In this document: positions 44,585 through 55,795 of the stretch, in pieces
Position numbering within the stretch: the first letter of the stretch is position 1
Layout of the letters: each line of letters begins with the position of its first letter
Source: Lunularia cruciata
Taxonomy: Eukaryota; Streptophyta; Marchantiopsida; Lunulariales; Lunulariaceae
Assembly (NCBI GenBank): GCA_948567375.1
Contig: OX419758.1
Location: 22,573,001 to 22,637,000, forward strand
Length of the DNA: 64,000 bases
Direction: 5' to 3'
Translations under genes and position numbers: made by a program
The notes under the pieces: model-generated
What the model was told of the DNA's origin: nothing
Databases searched by the model: none
Seen by the model: the letters and a program-made list of their open reading frames with translations, nothing else

Positions 44585-45600
44585 AAGGCCACTTACTGGC
44601 CTTGATCTTCTCTTCTTCCATCTTGATTGATCCCCTCTGATGAGACCTTATGACCCAAGAAGGTAACCTCTTTCTACCAAAAGGCACACTTTGACTTCTT
44701 GAAGTAAAATTTCCATTGTCATAGTTGTCTTAGGACTTCTTGCACATGATCCACGTGTTCTGCCTCTGTCTTGCTATAGAAATCATCCAAGATCACCACC
44801 ATGGACCAATCCAATAGTCCATCCAACACCTGATGAACACTACTAGAGCATTAGTGAGTCCAAAAGGTAGAACTCTCCACTCAAAATGCCCATACCTTGT
44901 GCGAAAGGCAATCTTTTGCACATCCTCTTTATCAATAGGAATTTGCCAATAGCTACTATGAAGATCCAACTTGGAAGATTCATGTGCTCCACTTAGTTGA
45001 TCAAGTAAGTTATCAATCCAAGGCAAGGCACATGCATTCTTCATGGTTTGCTTATTGAGCCCACGATAATCAATACAAAAACAAAGAGTACCGGTGCTCC
45101 TCAAAGAGAGGTACTATGTTGTATGAAGTCCTTCTCCAACAACTTTGTAAGTGTTATTTGCAACTCCTCCAACTCCTTTGGTGAGAGCCAATAGATCGGT
45201 CTACTCACTAGAGTACTCCTTGGCAATAACTCAACCTTGAAGGGCATGCCTCGATCGGAGGGTAATCCCTTTGGCAAATCATTTGGAAACACGTCCACAA
45301 ACTCCTTAACTATCCGATCAACCATTGTTTGATGAGACTCTTGGTCCTCCACAGATTGTTCTTGTGCAATAGGCTTGATCCACACCACAAATACAAATTT
45401 ATCTTCCTCCAAAGCTTGCTCTATGGCTGCTTCATTAACAAACTTCCCTTCAGGGACTCATCTCTCTTCCAAGCTTGCTCCATGGTTGCCTTCATGGCAA
45501 ACTTCCTATCTTGGGACTCATCTCCCTTCAAGATTTGCTCTATGTCTACCTTCTCAACAAACTTTCCATCTTGGGACTGACTATTCTTAGGTGTCTTACT
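44585..45600 (-). pseudogene. pol: B2b RT and linker, broken
   Basis: The minus-strand frames 45412-45101 and 45104-44793 include the L-P-K-G-L-P start, C-I-D-Y-R-G-L-N-K, D-L-H-S-S-Y-W-Q-I-P and F-G-L-T-N-A. The palm region is cut before a full F-L-D-D, because frameshifts intervene near 44800-44760. It mirrors B1 34700-35700. Confidence 0.65.
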
Positions 45601-45612
45601 CAGAGGTGCCAT

Positions 45613-46068
45613 ACAACCTAATCGGAGATTCTTACCTTGGTGTTGTACTTGAATTTATTGTTGGGTCCAATCAAATTGAACCTTATGACGTTCAAGCCAA
45701 GGTAGACCCAGAATGATATCATAGTGTAGAGGTGCCACTACAAACCTCATACACTCCAAATACTCCTTCCTAATCTTGAAGGAAATAGGATATGAGGTGT
45801 AGAATGCAGAACCCTTTCTACCATCCGCCATCATCAAACTTCTTCTAAACACTGGATTGATAGGAATACCCAATTCCTTTGCTACTTGCATAAACATGTA
45901 ATTCTCTGAACTTCTAGAATCAACCAACATCTTACTAACCCGATTAGATATTGTACCTTGCAAGTGAAGCAAACTTGCATAGGTCGAGCTTTCAATCCCA
46001 TTAGAACTAATCAAGCTCCTAGTAAGCGGCTCGAAATCTCCTATTGGAATTCCTGGTTTCCTAATCAC
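45613..46068 (-). pseudogene. B2b protease
   Basis: Open minus-strand stretch with M-L-V-D-S-R-S-S (active-site Gly changed to Arg) and I-I-L-G-L-P-W-L. The G-to-R change in the D-S-G triad would abolish retropepsin activity. Confidence 0.65.
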
Positions 46069-46074
46069 TCCGCT

Positions 46075-46923
46075 TCATAAACTCCACTTGGGCAACTTGT
46101 CAAGGTCATCCATTCTTGAGTGGACATTCAACAATGCAATGCCCCAATTAGCAATAATAAAAACAACCACCATTTTGTTGCAGTTTCTCTCTATCTGTGG
46201 TGCCAAGTAGTCTTCATTGAATGGCATCAATCTCCATGGGTGTTGGCTCCTCCACTTGTGTGTAGTGTATTGGTAGGCTCGGTGTAGGTCGAGGTCAAGA
46301 CCAAGTTGTTGCCCCAAGGAATCAAAACGTTTGGCCAACTACATGGCTTCCTCCAAGTGTTGTGGCTCTCACATGGTTACCTCTAATTTGGTTCTTGCCT
46401 TCAAGCCCCTCACAAATTGATCTAGAGCTTCACCTTCCAATATATCTGGAATTTGCATGATGTAACTTCTTATAGAGCCAATCTGTTTCAACTTAGCCAA
46501 ATTATCCCGCAGAGCCTGTGTGGCATTTATAGCTTGGAACTAACTAATTATTGTGCCCTTGAATTCTACCCATGTCAAGATTGGTGCAACAATTTGTCGT
46601 TCCACTCGATCCACTTGGAATCTCCACCATAGCTTTGCTACTCCATCCAATTTGCTAGAAGCCAAGAGAATTTGTTTTTGCTCGTCTTGTAGATTGGTAG
46701 CTTAAAAATAACCTTCACAATCAAACAAAAAATTCTCCACTGCACTCGACAGATTCTTGCTTTCAAATACCTTGGGTTTAGTCAATTTGATCCGATCTCC
46801 TCCTTCTCGAATTGGTACTCTCTCTACTTGCTCTTGTCATCAAAGATCTCGTTCATCCAACAATCGAGTAAAGTGCTTGATTTGTTGATGTATAGCAAGG
46901 ATAACATCAGGTATTGCCGCCAT
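46075..46923 (-). pseudogene. gag: B2b gag, broken
   Basis: The ATG at 46923 (M-A-A-I-P-D-V) begins the family gag frame and identifies the start codon that B1 has lost. Downstream are the L-D-E-R-D coiled start and capsid wording to about 46380, then the open tail 46338-46075. Stops and frameshifts are present. Confidence 0.6.
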
Positions 46924-47180
46924 GGTTCTACTCTATCACACCACCCCTAATCTATCTAATTTATTAACACATAGAAATAGCACGTCCACCGTTCTCCATA
47001 AGTTACAATTGGAAGCACCAAGGGTTCCTTAGTTTTGGTGATCATATGTAGAAAATCTTGTCCAAGTGCGAGGTGATGAATTCTGTGAAACGATGCTTGG
47101 GTAGTACTTGGATGCAAAAATCCCAATGGTTTGGTGGAAAAGGATTTGGTGTTTCATAAATTCCATCCATCCCATTCCTG

Positions 47181-47192
47181 CTCTGATACCAA
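47181..47192 (-). other. B2b primer binding site (tRNA-iMet)
   Basis: The minus strand reads TTGGTATCAGAG directly after the LTR, the perfect plant initiator-tRNA complement. Confidence 0.75.
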
Positions 47193-47436
47193 TGTAAAAG
47201 AATGAATCCGAGGAGAAAAATAGGAGAATAGAAACTCACATTGGGACACTTGAATGAGAGAAAACTCTAAATGCCTAGCATAAGCTTTGGCTTTGGTATT
47301 TATAGGTAGCATACAAGGCCCTTGAGAAGCTTCCCAAGAAACTTCCTAGATACTTCTAGAATATTCTAGGCTAATTTGTTTTATGTGCTACTTCGTAAGC
47401 CAGACTAACTTTGTTGCTAAATTCCATAATGTTACA
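47193..47436 (-). repeat. B2b 5' LTR, internally deleted
   Basis: Only 244 bp against 412-449 for its relatives. The GAA/TTC repeat array is almost entirely missing between 47345 and 47330 (minus strand), probably by recombination between the internal GAAGCTTC repeats. The ends TGTAACATTATGG and TTTTACA are preserved. Confidence 0.7.
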
Positions 47437-47474
47437 CTATCTAGAGTTAAAGGGACCTTATTGCCAGCTAAGGT

Positions 47475-48136
47475 GGCAATTGTGGCACTTTAGAATCCAT
47501 CTATGACTTATGTGTGAATTGTATTTCTATAGTGTATGATATTGATAGCAATGTATGTTGTGTAACAATGTATATATGCACAATTGTCATACCATTTTTA
47601 ACTTTGCACTTAGATTGCTCGGATGTTGGAGTAGTAGTGTTAGTAATTAGAGGTATTGTGGTAGTTACTCATAGATTATTTGTTGACGATCAGATTTCTT
47701 GTTTAGGGTACTAACTACATGGTGGTGCCCATTGTCAATTGCACCATTTGCACCATTAATTGTGCTATTAGGAGGACTATTAGGGTTGGAGGTCCAAATC
47801 AAAATCAGAGGTATACCCCATAAGTGCAGCTCTAGAGGGCTCACTTCTTTGATGTTGAGTCTTCCAGTTCTTGGCTACAGTAGATAGGAAGCAAACAAGT
47901 ATCACATGGAGTCTCTTAGCTAGAGTGGGTGTGGCTTGACTATAATAAGTGCACAATTATTGGCAGATTATTGAGTGATAGATCAAGTGCTGATCGGATT
48001 GAGTGTGATTCAAGTTGTGAACAAATTGATTGATTATGGCACTTTAGAGTCCATGTATGACATATTTATGAGTTTTGCTTCCATAATGTATATTGTTGAA
48101 AAAATGTATGTTGCATAACAATGTATATATGCACAA
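47475..48136 (+). repeat. C2 3' LTR
   Basis: Matches C1 13115-13780 and, like it, has its first 110 bases repeated at its end (48024-48136), finishing ATATATGCACAA. The preceding bases 47437-47474 are C2 3' UTR and a weak polypurine tract. Confidence 0.55.
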
Positions 48137-48310
48137 CAAAGCACCAACATCAAAGGTTAAGATAATTCTTTTGGTGAAAATTACACCAAGCAAAATATAT
48201 ACGATAGAGGTGGAAAGTAGATCTCATTTTGCAAGGGTATCCAAATTTACTTCCTTTGAAGTTTGCACATGCTCAACGCTACACCAATACAAATTCTATT
48301 TGGTTGTATA

Positions 48311-48410
48311 GTTTGAACTTTATAAACAATGGACTTTCAGTACATCTTGGGCGGTATCTTTCTATGAGTCATGGAAGTACATTTGAAGATACTTTGAGAT
48401 TGAACATAAA
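48311..48410 (+). repeat. Direct repeat, copy 1 of 2
   Basis: TTTGAAC..AACAAT..GGTATCTT, then ACATTTGAAGATACTTTG and AGATTGAAC. A second copy, about 80-85 percent alike by eye, lies at 49154-49253. The spacing of about 840 bp could mark a small element or a segmental duplication. Confidence 0.55.
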
Positions 48411-49153
48411 TTGAAGGCTTAACACAATGGGGAAAGCATAACCTGATTGTGCAAAAGTCTCTTGATTCACATCCTTTGAAGATGACTGGTGTTTCAAGGT
48501 TACTATGATGTTCCAAGGATAGTAGAACTTCCAAGAGAAACATAAGAGAAGAAACACAAAGCTTTACACTCAACACTCCAATGCCTCAAAGGAGCACCTT
48601 GTCTTTATTATATAGCAAAGAGGATTCCCTCAAGGAAGCTCCACCCTTGGATCGAATACATGGATTGGTGACATGTCAACAAGCTCTAACCTTACATTAG
48701 TTGCATACATGGGTGACATGTCGGTTTTGGTTCTATCTGGTTGGTCAAATAAGTTGTGACCAAACAGAATCTTTAGGGAATCTTTGTTTAGGAATCTCAA
48801 GATTGCATGTGTGAGGTACCATTGGAAAGCTCTTTATGAGATATACAAGGAGGGGGAGGGAAGGAAATCCTAATTTTCCTTGTGGGAGGGAATTTTCACA
48901 TTTTCAAGGCCCAATTGATATGTTTAGGACTCCGACATTGGTTATGAAGTTTTTAGGCTATTTTCGGCTCCTGCCCTATTATTATAAAAAAACATTTGGT
49001 GATACATCTATCTGATGTACTTAGTCCATTATCTATAATATAATTTCAAATGTTACCAAGCCATTTTTGACCTCTATATAATATGTCTAGTTATTGGTAT
49101 ACAGTTAAACCAATACATATGTCAGTCACTTATGTCGATACACTCCAATGTGA

Positions 49154-49253
49154 GATAGTTTGAATTTTTATGAACAATTGATTTTGAGTGGATCTAGGTG
49201 GTATCTTCTACAAGTCCAAAAAGTACATTCAAAGATACTTTGAGATTGAACTC
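49154..49253 (+). repeat. Direct repeat, copy 2 of 2
   Basis: Partner of 48311-48410. It ends in the same ACTTTGAGATTGAAC wording. Confidence 0.55.
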
Positions 49254-50920
49254 TTTGCTTCAAGAAATCAAATTCCCAGTCAAACTCTAGTCATTTGCTC
49301 ACTATATTTTCTATATTCTTGACACAACAAGCAAGCACTAAAAAAAGACATGGGACCTTTTTAGAAGAAGGGTTTTTGAGAGACCAGAAATCAATCAGGT
49401 GGATAGGAAAAACTATTGCGGGCAGAGAGAGGGAGAGAGAGAAACAAGAGATAGGAAAAACCATCGAAGGTAGAGTTCAGCAAGAGGGGGGAGAAAAGCA
49501 GGTGGAAGTAACAAAGAAAACAGGGAGTTCAGGTTTCAAAGAGAAAACTTTCTAGTGGAAGATCAAAGGAAGAAGCAGGAAGAGTAGAGAAGATCAAAGA
49601 CAAAGGGATTTCAAGCAGGATCGATGGTAGAAACCAGTTCAGTTACAGATACGGAGAAAAAGACTAAGAGGTCAATTTGAGTCCAGGCAGATTCTGATGA
49701 TGCTTAAAACTAAAGAATTGAGAAGTGAAGAGATGGCATGAGTGAATATTGTCCATTAGAACCAATTTTTTTATAAAAAATTGGATGACAGGTCCTTAGT
49801 GCTAACCAAATTCTTCTTTTGTTTGATTCTTGGCCATTCAATATTGCTCTCCTCCTTTGTGTTGCAATGAAGTGTACACAAGCCTTGCTTGAGAATATAT
49901 GGAGTACTCCAGACAGAGCACATGTGCATGAAAGGCCATTTAACTGAAGTGCTGTAGGGTCGATTGCAACCTGGGTTAAAGGTCTCGGAGAGCACAAATT
50001 TTGCAAGTTGGTATGTCTATAGCGTAGAAAATTGTGTCTTGTGACAAAAATCTGGTCAAAGTGGAGGCATAAGTGAAGGAAGGAAGAATTTGGAAGCCTT
50101 AAATAGGAAAATTGCATTATGGATGATAGCTTTGATAGTGATACTGGAGCACATGGCATCGGTTGCCACAGTCAAGGAGAAACAAAGGAAACACAACAAT
50201 AGGTTCTTTGTACAAGTTTGGTAGTCATTGACAGTTCACAGTCCCATCCATTAGAGTTAGTGCATGCCACTTGTACCATCTTGAATTGTAAAGTCTAGGT
50301 GCAAGCAACTAGGTGCCCAATGCATTCTTGAGACCATATGATCCCCATGACACCAGCAAATAGAGTAAGATGTACACGGGTGGTTTGAGATTCTTGGTGT
50401 TGACAAAAATTTTATCAACATAAAACGAGTGAGCAAATGAGTGTGTTCATTAGTATATTCTCAAGATTACAAATTCTTGAAATCTACTTGTATTGTTCAA
50501 ATGTGGATTTTGGAGATTTGGAAGAGAAGGAGTGCAATGAGAGGTAGAGAAAGGGAGAAAGGAGAGAAAGTATATTATTGAATTTTGGATAGCTCACCTC
50601 TATAAGTCACATGGGAATTCACCTCCATACGTCATAGAATTAGTCAATTTGATTTGTTTTTCAATTTTAGTTCTATTGGTACCTAGATTGAAGGCTATGG
50701 AGAATCAAGTAGAAAGTTATGAGGAATTCTATGTTTTTTTAGGGTTTAGAGTGATGACTCACATTGAGAGTGATGGATCAAGAATTTTCATTCCTTATCT
50801 CTTGGTATTCATGCTTGAATTCCCTCGGAACTTAGTTTGAAAAAATATCTAGATGGGAATTAAACGGTATTAGAGTTTATAATTTTTTGGGTTTGGAGAG
50901 AGAACATTTACTCATGTGAG

Positions 50921-51163
50921 TTGGGATATGAGGGATTGTGGTTTTGCAAGGATGGGGAGATATGGAGAGGAGCATTGTGTGTTCTTATTGTTATTCTTGT
51001 GCTAGCCATGGCAACATTTTTCCATATGGGGTCGCCCAAAGTGGCTCAAGATACACCAAGCTCAATGTGTCACCAATACTTTACCTTGCAAGGAGTAAAG
51101 ACCCATATGGGAAGGATGCACAAGGACTATGATTGGACCACTTGGGATGCTCACGTGAAGTGA
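50921..51163 (+). pseudogene. D2 N-terminal C2H2 zinc-finger region
   Basis: An open 80-codon stretch ending with M-C-H-Q-Y-F-T-L-Q-G-V-K-T-H-M-G-R-M-H, an F-x-x-x-x-G-V-x-x-H-x4-H finger. The first Cys of the C-x2-C pair is Ser here but intact in D1 (C-T-V-C). Such fingers bind target DNA in RLE-type LINEs. The following K-D-Y-D-W-T-T-W block is conserved between copies. Confidence 0.55.
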
Positions 51164-51829
51164 GTGACCACATCAACTACAATGACATTCAAGATTATGC
51201 ACACTTGCTCTATCTCTTCATTTACCGTTCTAAGGTTACCAATTGAGTAGGAGTGGTTAGTATCTTAGGCATATTGTATATTGGGTTTATTTGAGACTAG
51301 TTTTGCATGTCCATGTCTATTGCATAGGTTACCCCGTACACTCCATAGTGAGGTTAGATAAGCCTTTTGCCTACCAGGATTGTCTGGCATGTGATCCCTT
51401 GGACGAGTTAGTATGGCTCTTTTTCCTCTTACTCCCATGAGGGTGCCTTTGTTATGTTAGAGGAAGACGTGTGGGACATAGAGAGGTGATTGTTAGATTC
51501 TGTCAATTTTGAGCAGGAGATTGGGTTGCCCTACAAGAGTAGTTTGTTAAGGCTGCATATTTTAGAAGACATATTCTACCATAAAGTCCACTCAATTATG
51601 ATAGTGTAGGACATTGGGTCAAGCGGAAGAGTTTGGTAGAGCAACATTAGGGTTATGACCCTTGTGTATGATTGGTGTCACTGATGAGACTATCTTTTCC
51701 CTACGTTCACTTAATCCTATGGCAAGAGAGGGAGTACCATTAGAGGTCTTAGATTATCAACCTAAATAGCTTTTATATCTTTATAGGTTTCTTTTTTCAT
51801 AAGCATTGTGAACTGCTCTTTGCCTCTCC

Positions 51830-52690
51830 TCAAGAGGCTTGTCAAGGATGGTATATGAGCATCTTAGAGGTTGCTTTCAGGCAAATGATCATTCTAGTAG
51901 ATTTACCAAGTTGTTTCAGGTGGCTATAGTAGTAACAAGAGGAGATATTCTTACATCAATTAGTTGGGTGTTAGGTGGTAGTTGGCTTCTCACGATGGAG
52001 AAGGAGACAAGGGCATTGGACCAATTGCTCTTGGAGAGATTATTTTGTGCTTGGTTAGCCACACCATTGGCCTTCAATATCAATCTCACTTCCAAGAGCA
52101 CCTTAGTCCACATTACTTTGGAGTAGGTACATCGGGAGGTTGTGATGCTATATCTCTAGGCATTATGGCATTCCTAGATATCTATTTGGAGTAGGTTGTA
52201 CTATAGGTGGATGTTGAGAACACTTTTAATAGCATCTCTCAAGCATCCATCCTTAGAGAGCTTAGGGAGGCAAGTGGATCCTTTGCAAGTCTCATTCCTT
52301 TTGTGTGGTCATTATATGGCTTTATTGCTTCCTTCTATTACCAGCATGGTTAGTCACAAGAAGGAGTCATCATCTTGAAGTCAACTATCAATACATAAAA
52401 GGGAGATCTTTTAGGGGGATCTTTATTTGCCATAGCTCACTTCAAAGCTCTCTTATCTATAACTTTGGTCATGCAATGTTGTGTATTTCTTTCCTTGGCT
52501 CACAATACACACATTGTGGGGCACGTAGATCATATAAGGCAAGCCTTTGATCACTTGACTACCATGCTACATCTTGTAGGCTTTAGAGTCAAGGTGTCAA
52601 AGTGCAAAGCATGTTCTATTCAGGTATCCTTTCCCACTTTGGGCTTCCAAAGGGGTTACATCTACAAATGGACTACATAGTCTTTGAGTT
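51830..52690 (+). pseudogene. D2 reverse transcriptase, catalytic site lost
   Basis: Recognisable LINE RT blocks across two frames: P-I-A-L-G-E-I-I (about 52040), F-G-V-G-T-S-G-G-C-D-A-I (52120-52155), motif A V-D-V-E-N-T-F-N-S (about 52208-52232), then motif C as S-L-A-H-N-T-H-I-V-G (52493-52522) where A-D-D is expected, and G-F-R-V-K-V-S-K-C-K-A (52580-52612) of the thumb start. Replacement of both catalytic Asp residues by H-N shows it is dead. Confidence 0.6.
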
Positions 52691-53559
52691 TCAGTAGGAT
52701 TTGACGATTTTATCACATGCTTCTAAGATGTTGCCCTTATAGTGGATATTCTCCATATGGATGACCTTCCTCTACTAGGAGATCTACCGGTGGTATTTGG
52801 TATACTCTCCTCTAGTATTGCCCCATCAACCAACTTACCTTCTCCACCCTGTTCTTCCTCCCTTGAATTTCCTATCACGTTTGAGACTATTTGATAGGAG
52901 GATTATGGGAGTCTTTGGTGATATCATCAAACCAAAGACATTTGAGTGTATGATCGGAGATTTGGCACATAGACAAACATGTTTATCAATCTCATGTGGA
53001 GGAGTAGGCCTATTATCTATGCATATGGATATGGCATCTATAGCATTTTTGGGTAGTTAGGCTCTCTTGGCACCCCTACTTTCCTCCCATTTTGTAGTTG
53101 TTGATAGGCCAATTTTGGAGATATAAGTGACTGAGGTGGAGGAGGGATCTTTTTCTCTCTAGGTGTTATTCTAGTAGATGAGAGATGGTCTATGCTCACA
53201 AGCATGGGAAGACCTTCCATTCTTTGCTTCACTTTTGCCACATTGGACCAAAGGTTTGTAGTGTTCTTTGATGGAGCAATAGTATCAGCATACGCTACAT
53301 CCTCTATTAGTTGACTAATCCACACCTCAAGTCACTAGAGAACGCCTTTGCTCTTGCTCTAGCAAGGGTGAAGGCTCTTGGATCCTAACTCAATTGTGCA
53401 TTAGGGCGTTCCAACGCACCAACCACCGTGTCTATAGCAATGAGGTTTTGCTTAGGTTTGGTCCACCCGTTTGCATCTTTGTTACTTAGTTGTGAGTGTG
53501 GTTCTACACTAGATGCAACAATGGTCCATATGATATGGTGTCCTTTTGGAAGACAGAGG

Positions 53560-53940
53560 ATAGCTACCCATGATGCCATTAGGGATATAGTGTTTGGTAT
53601 GGCATGAGAGAGTGGATACCTTGCTTGGAGGGAGAGTTTGTACTTTGCAAATGACACATGTCAGAGCAGACTTGTACTTGGTCCGAGATGACCAGGTGAC
53701 AATGGTGGATGTTGTGGTTATAGATCCTATGCGTGATGTAGTTTTGGAAGGAGTGATTACTCATCCTCTTGGACGGGTAACGAACAGAGCAACAACACGA
53801 AAGGTCTCCAAGTATAAGGGTATGCAACGAGGTCACCTCTTTGTTCCTCTAGCCTTGGAGTTATATGGAGCAATGGACATGGCGTTTGATACATTTGTCA
53901 GGGAGTGCAAGAGAGCTTATCATATTAGACTGTAGGAGGT
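53560..53940 (+). pseudogene. D2 restriction-like endonuclease (RLE) domain
   Basis: The frame 53594-53935 shows a C-T-L-Q-M-T-H-V segment followed by R-A-D-L, with Asp at 53669-53671. Thirteen residues on comes V-D-V-V-V, with Asp at 53708-53710. The spacing D-x12-D with hydrophobic strands fits the PD-x12-14-D/E core of R2-type LINE endonucleases. R-K-V-S-K-Y-K supplies a downstream basic helix. In active relatives this domain nicks the target site to prime reverse transcription. Confidence 0.5.
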
Positions 53941-54215
53941 ACTACTCTCACTCTCACTCTCATACTTTGTAGCATTCTTTAGATAGTGTGTGTCCATTGC
54001 TCTACAAAGAGCATTGGCTAGTGCAATCCATAGGAAAACAATCGCACTTGGTGATGCTTCTTCAGATGTTCCCGTAGTTTCTAGATCTTCAGACTTGCAT
54101 AAGTCAGATATCTTAGGCGTGGAGAGGCAGATCTCTCATTAGAAACTGTTTAGGCCTAGCACCATTTTACCTCTTTTATCTCTCCCTTGGAAGGCTTGAT
54201 GGGGGCTTCCCATCC

Positions 54216-54749
54216 TTCATGTGTTCTAACTGGTCGCCTTTCCTTTCTCTTGTATTGTCCAATCAGGTCCGGTTAATCTCATGTTACGCTGGAATGTCAC
54301 GGGTTCTGTATACATTCGTTCAGGCAGGTTTGGAAGATGCCCGACATCTAGTGCAATCTCATTTGGAACAAAATAGGCGATCATATGAGCAGATACCCAA
54401 GAACTACTCATAAAAGTTCAATAGAAGCCATTGGATTCGATGTCTACCCGGGAAGATGCCTAATCGCGATAAAACTTTCAGCGCTGATAGAGGCTAAGGA
54501 ATGAAACCTTAGCCTGCCAAGAAAAAGTACTGTCTATCTACCTGTACTTGAGAAGGGTAGAGGTTCATACGCTAAAGTACTGCTCATATGTCCAGGAACA
54601 CACATTCTGATCTTCTTTTCTAACTTTCGGCACACTTTTGCCTTTATAAGACGGCATGCAGTGATCTGCAGTTAACTTAGCTCCAAGTTTGTTGTGATTC
54701 ACTTAGTGACAGTAATTATCATTAAGTGGGAGTGTTGGAGACAATAGTA
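54216..54749. other. Unassigned stretch between D2 and F
   Basis: Coding-like short frames in both strands (54219-54413) without a domain. A purine-rich AAGTGGGAG followed by TGTTGGAGACAATAG near 54723-54747 looks like a copia polypurine tract/LTR junction on the plus strand, but no LTR continues after it. Confidence 0.3.
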
Positions 54750-55795
54750 TACAAAGTGAAATACAAAATTTGAGTGTTACCGTTTGCTGAAGGATTTAAG
54801 TTTCAAGTTACCGGAACTGCCACTTCTGAAGGCTTGAAGATAGCATCAAGGCCTCTGCCTGGGGCACAGTCCGTGTCATCCTTCTTGGTGGAGAGCATCA
54901 ATGAAGAAGCTTGGTGCTCCCGAGACGTTGCTGTTGCCTTGTCAAGGACTTTGGTGAGTAAATCCAAGTGAAGGGACGGAGATGTCATCGAGGGGTGGGA
55001 TTTTACAGAGATGAGTGCAACCTGCTGTAAGGATTTGCTGAAGGTGCCTTCATCATCGATGTTTTTTGTAGGAAACTTGATGTAGTCTCCGTTGGTGGCC
55101 TGTTGTTCCATGGTAGTGACACTGGCACTGAGGGCTTGCTGGGAGGGGGCCGCAGAGGGAAGAATTTTATGTCCCAGTAGATATACATTTTTGTGTAATG
55201 AACATCATGCTAGAATGTCACCTTCTCGGTCTTTGAGAATGCATTTTTGGTTGTGAAGGGTGAGTGTTCCTCCCTTGCGGTCAAGTTCACGAGCAGAGAA
55301 TAGGTTCTTGGTGAGTTGTGGCACCCAGTAAATGTTAGTAACGGGAACCGAGGTTCCTGTGCTTGGAATGTGTACGTGGACAGAGCCACAATCAGCAAAT
55401 TTTATAGTGCTGCTATCGTCAAGGAGAATTGTGTTGTCTTGATGAGCCGGGATAGAATCCATCGTTGTGAATGTTGTGCGGTCGAATGCAATGTGATGAG
55501 TGGCGCCCGTGTCCACGTACCAGCAATTGGCATCTGCAAGTGATTGCATTTTGCTTTGGGAGACAAGATATGTCACTAACACCTTGTCTTTGCCTTTGTT
55601 GTTGTCAGAGTTCCTCTGGCCCCGGTTAGAACCTGGTTTCTTTTTCTTTTTATTGCAATTTGCATCTCCATTCACTGGGTGTTCAAAACAATCGGCTCCC
55701 CAGTGTCCCATCTTTTTGCAGTGGGGACAGGCAGTCTTTGGTTTGGGCTTAGGTTTACCCTACGACTTCCCATCTGACTTCAAGGGCTTTTGGCC
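54750..55795 (-). pseudogene. F (Ty1/copia) gag C-terminus, zinc knuckle and protease, broken
   Basis: The minus-strand continuation of the gag that starts right of A1. The zinc knuckle C-P-H-C...G-H-W-G-A-D-C lies near 55745-55700. The protease motif is W-Y-V-D-T-G-A-T-H-H (about 55525-55495), the copia D-T-G-A site, and V-P-Q-L-T-K-N-L-F-S follows near 55310. After 55205 the frame is broken and the GAG-pre-integrase motif is not recognisable. The minus frame 55111-54803 is unassigned. RT and integrase are absent, so F is 3' truncated. Confidence 0.7.
55792..55795 (+). repeat. A1 target-site duplication, left copy
   Basis: GGCC precedes the 5' LTR and also follows the 3' LTR (63611-63614). 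Counting one copy, the reading phase of F gag is the same on the two sides of A1, which supports a 4-base duplication. Confidence 0.6.

Larger units (their letters stand above)
44581..47436 (-). mobile_element. B2b: 5' half of another minus-strand family B element
   Basis: Minus strand: 5' LTR (47436-47193), PBS (47192-47181), gag (46923-46075), protease (46068-45613), RT (45412-44793, remnant to 44585). RNase H, integrase, chromodomain and 3' LTR are missing, and A2 follows directly. It could be the 5' half of B2a only if the protease/RT region was duplicated. Because both pieces carry protease and RT, two insertions joined by a deletion is simpler. Confidence 0.65.
23326..48136 (+). mobile_element. 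C2: second methyltransferase-bearing gypsy copy, split by a retrotransposon nest
   Basis: Family C sequence runs from a partial 5' LTR (23326) to integrase (31251), is interrupted by the B/A/B nest (31252-47436), and resumes in the 3' untranslated region and LTR (47437-48136). The family C sequence does not resume where it stopped: about 0.85 kb of integrase and 3' UTR, the equivalent of C1 12217-13077, is missing. This points to two separate B insertions followed by a deletion between them. C2 lacks segment E. All frames carry stops. Confidence 0.7.
48137..50649. other. Repeat-derived intergenic stretch, no gene
   Basis: Contains a pair of direct repeats (48311-48410 and 49154-49253), an LTR-like stretch near 48505-48600 resembling bases 650-720, a GA-rich tract (49385-49560) and a short perfect inverted repeat near 49769-49784. 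The longest frame (minus 50159-49710, 149 codons) has no recognisable domain. Confidence 0.4.
50650..54215 (+). mobile_element. D2: LINE-type retroelement with C2H2 finger, RT and restriction-like endonuclease domain
   Basis: Order: leader (50650-50920), zinc-finger region (50921-51163), spacer, RT (about 51830-52690), RT C-terminal/thumb region (52800-53060), endonuclease-like domain (53560-53940), tail to about 54215. No LTRs, gag or integrase are present. Finger, RT and C-terminal PD-D nuclease in this order are the layout of RLE-type LINEs (R2/NeSL/Dualen-like). Many stops and frameshifts are present. D1 is a second copy. Confidence 0.6.

Noticed and set aside
49710-50159. 149-codon minus-strand open frame as a host gene
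   Set aside because: No domain, no match to a family, unremarkable residue composition, and it lies in repeat-derived sequence.
54723-54747. Polypurine tract and LTR start of a plus-strand copia element
   Set aside because: The junction looks right, but no LTR body, matching LTR or upstream copia pol is visible.
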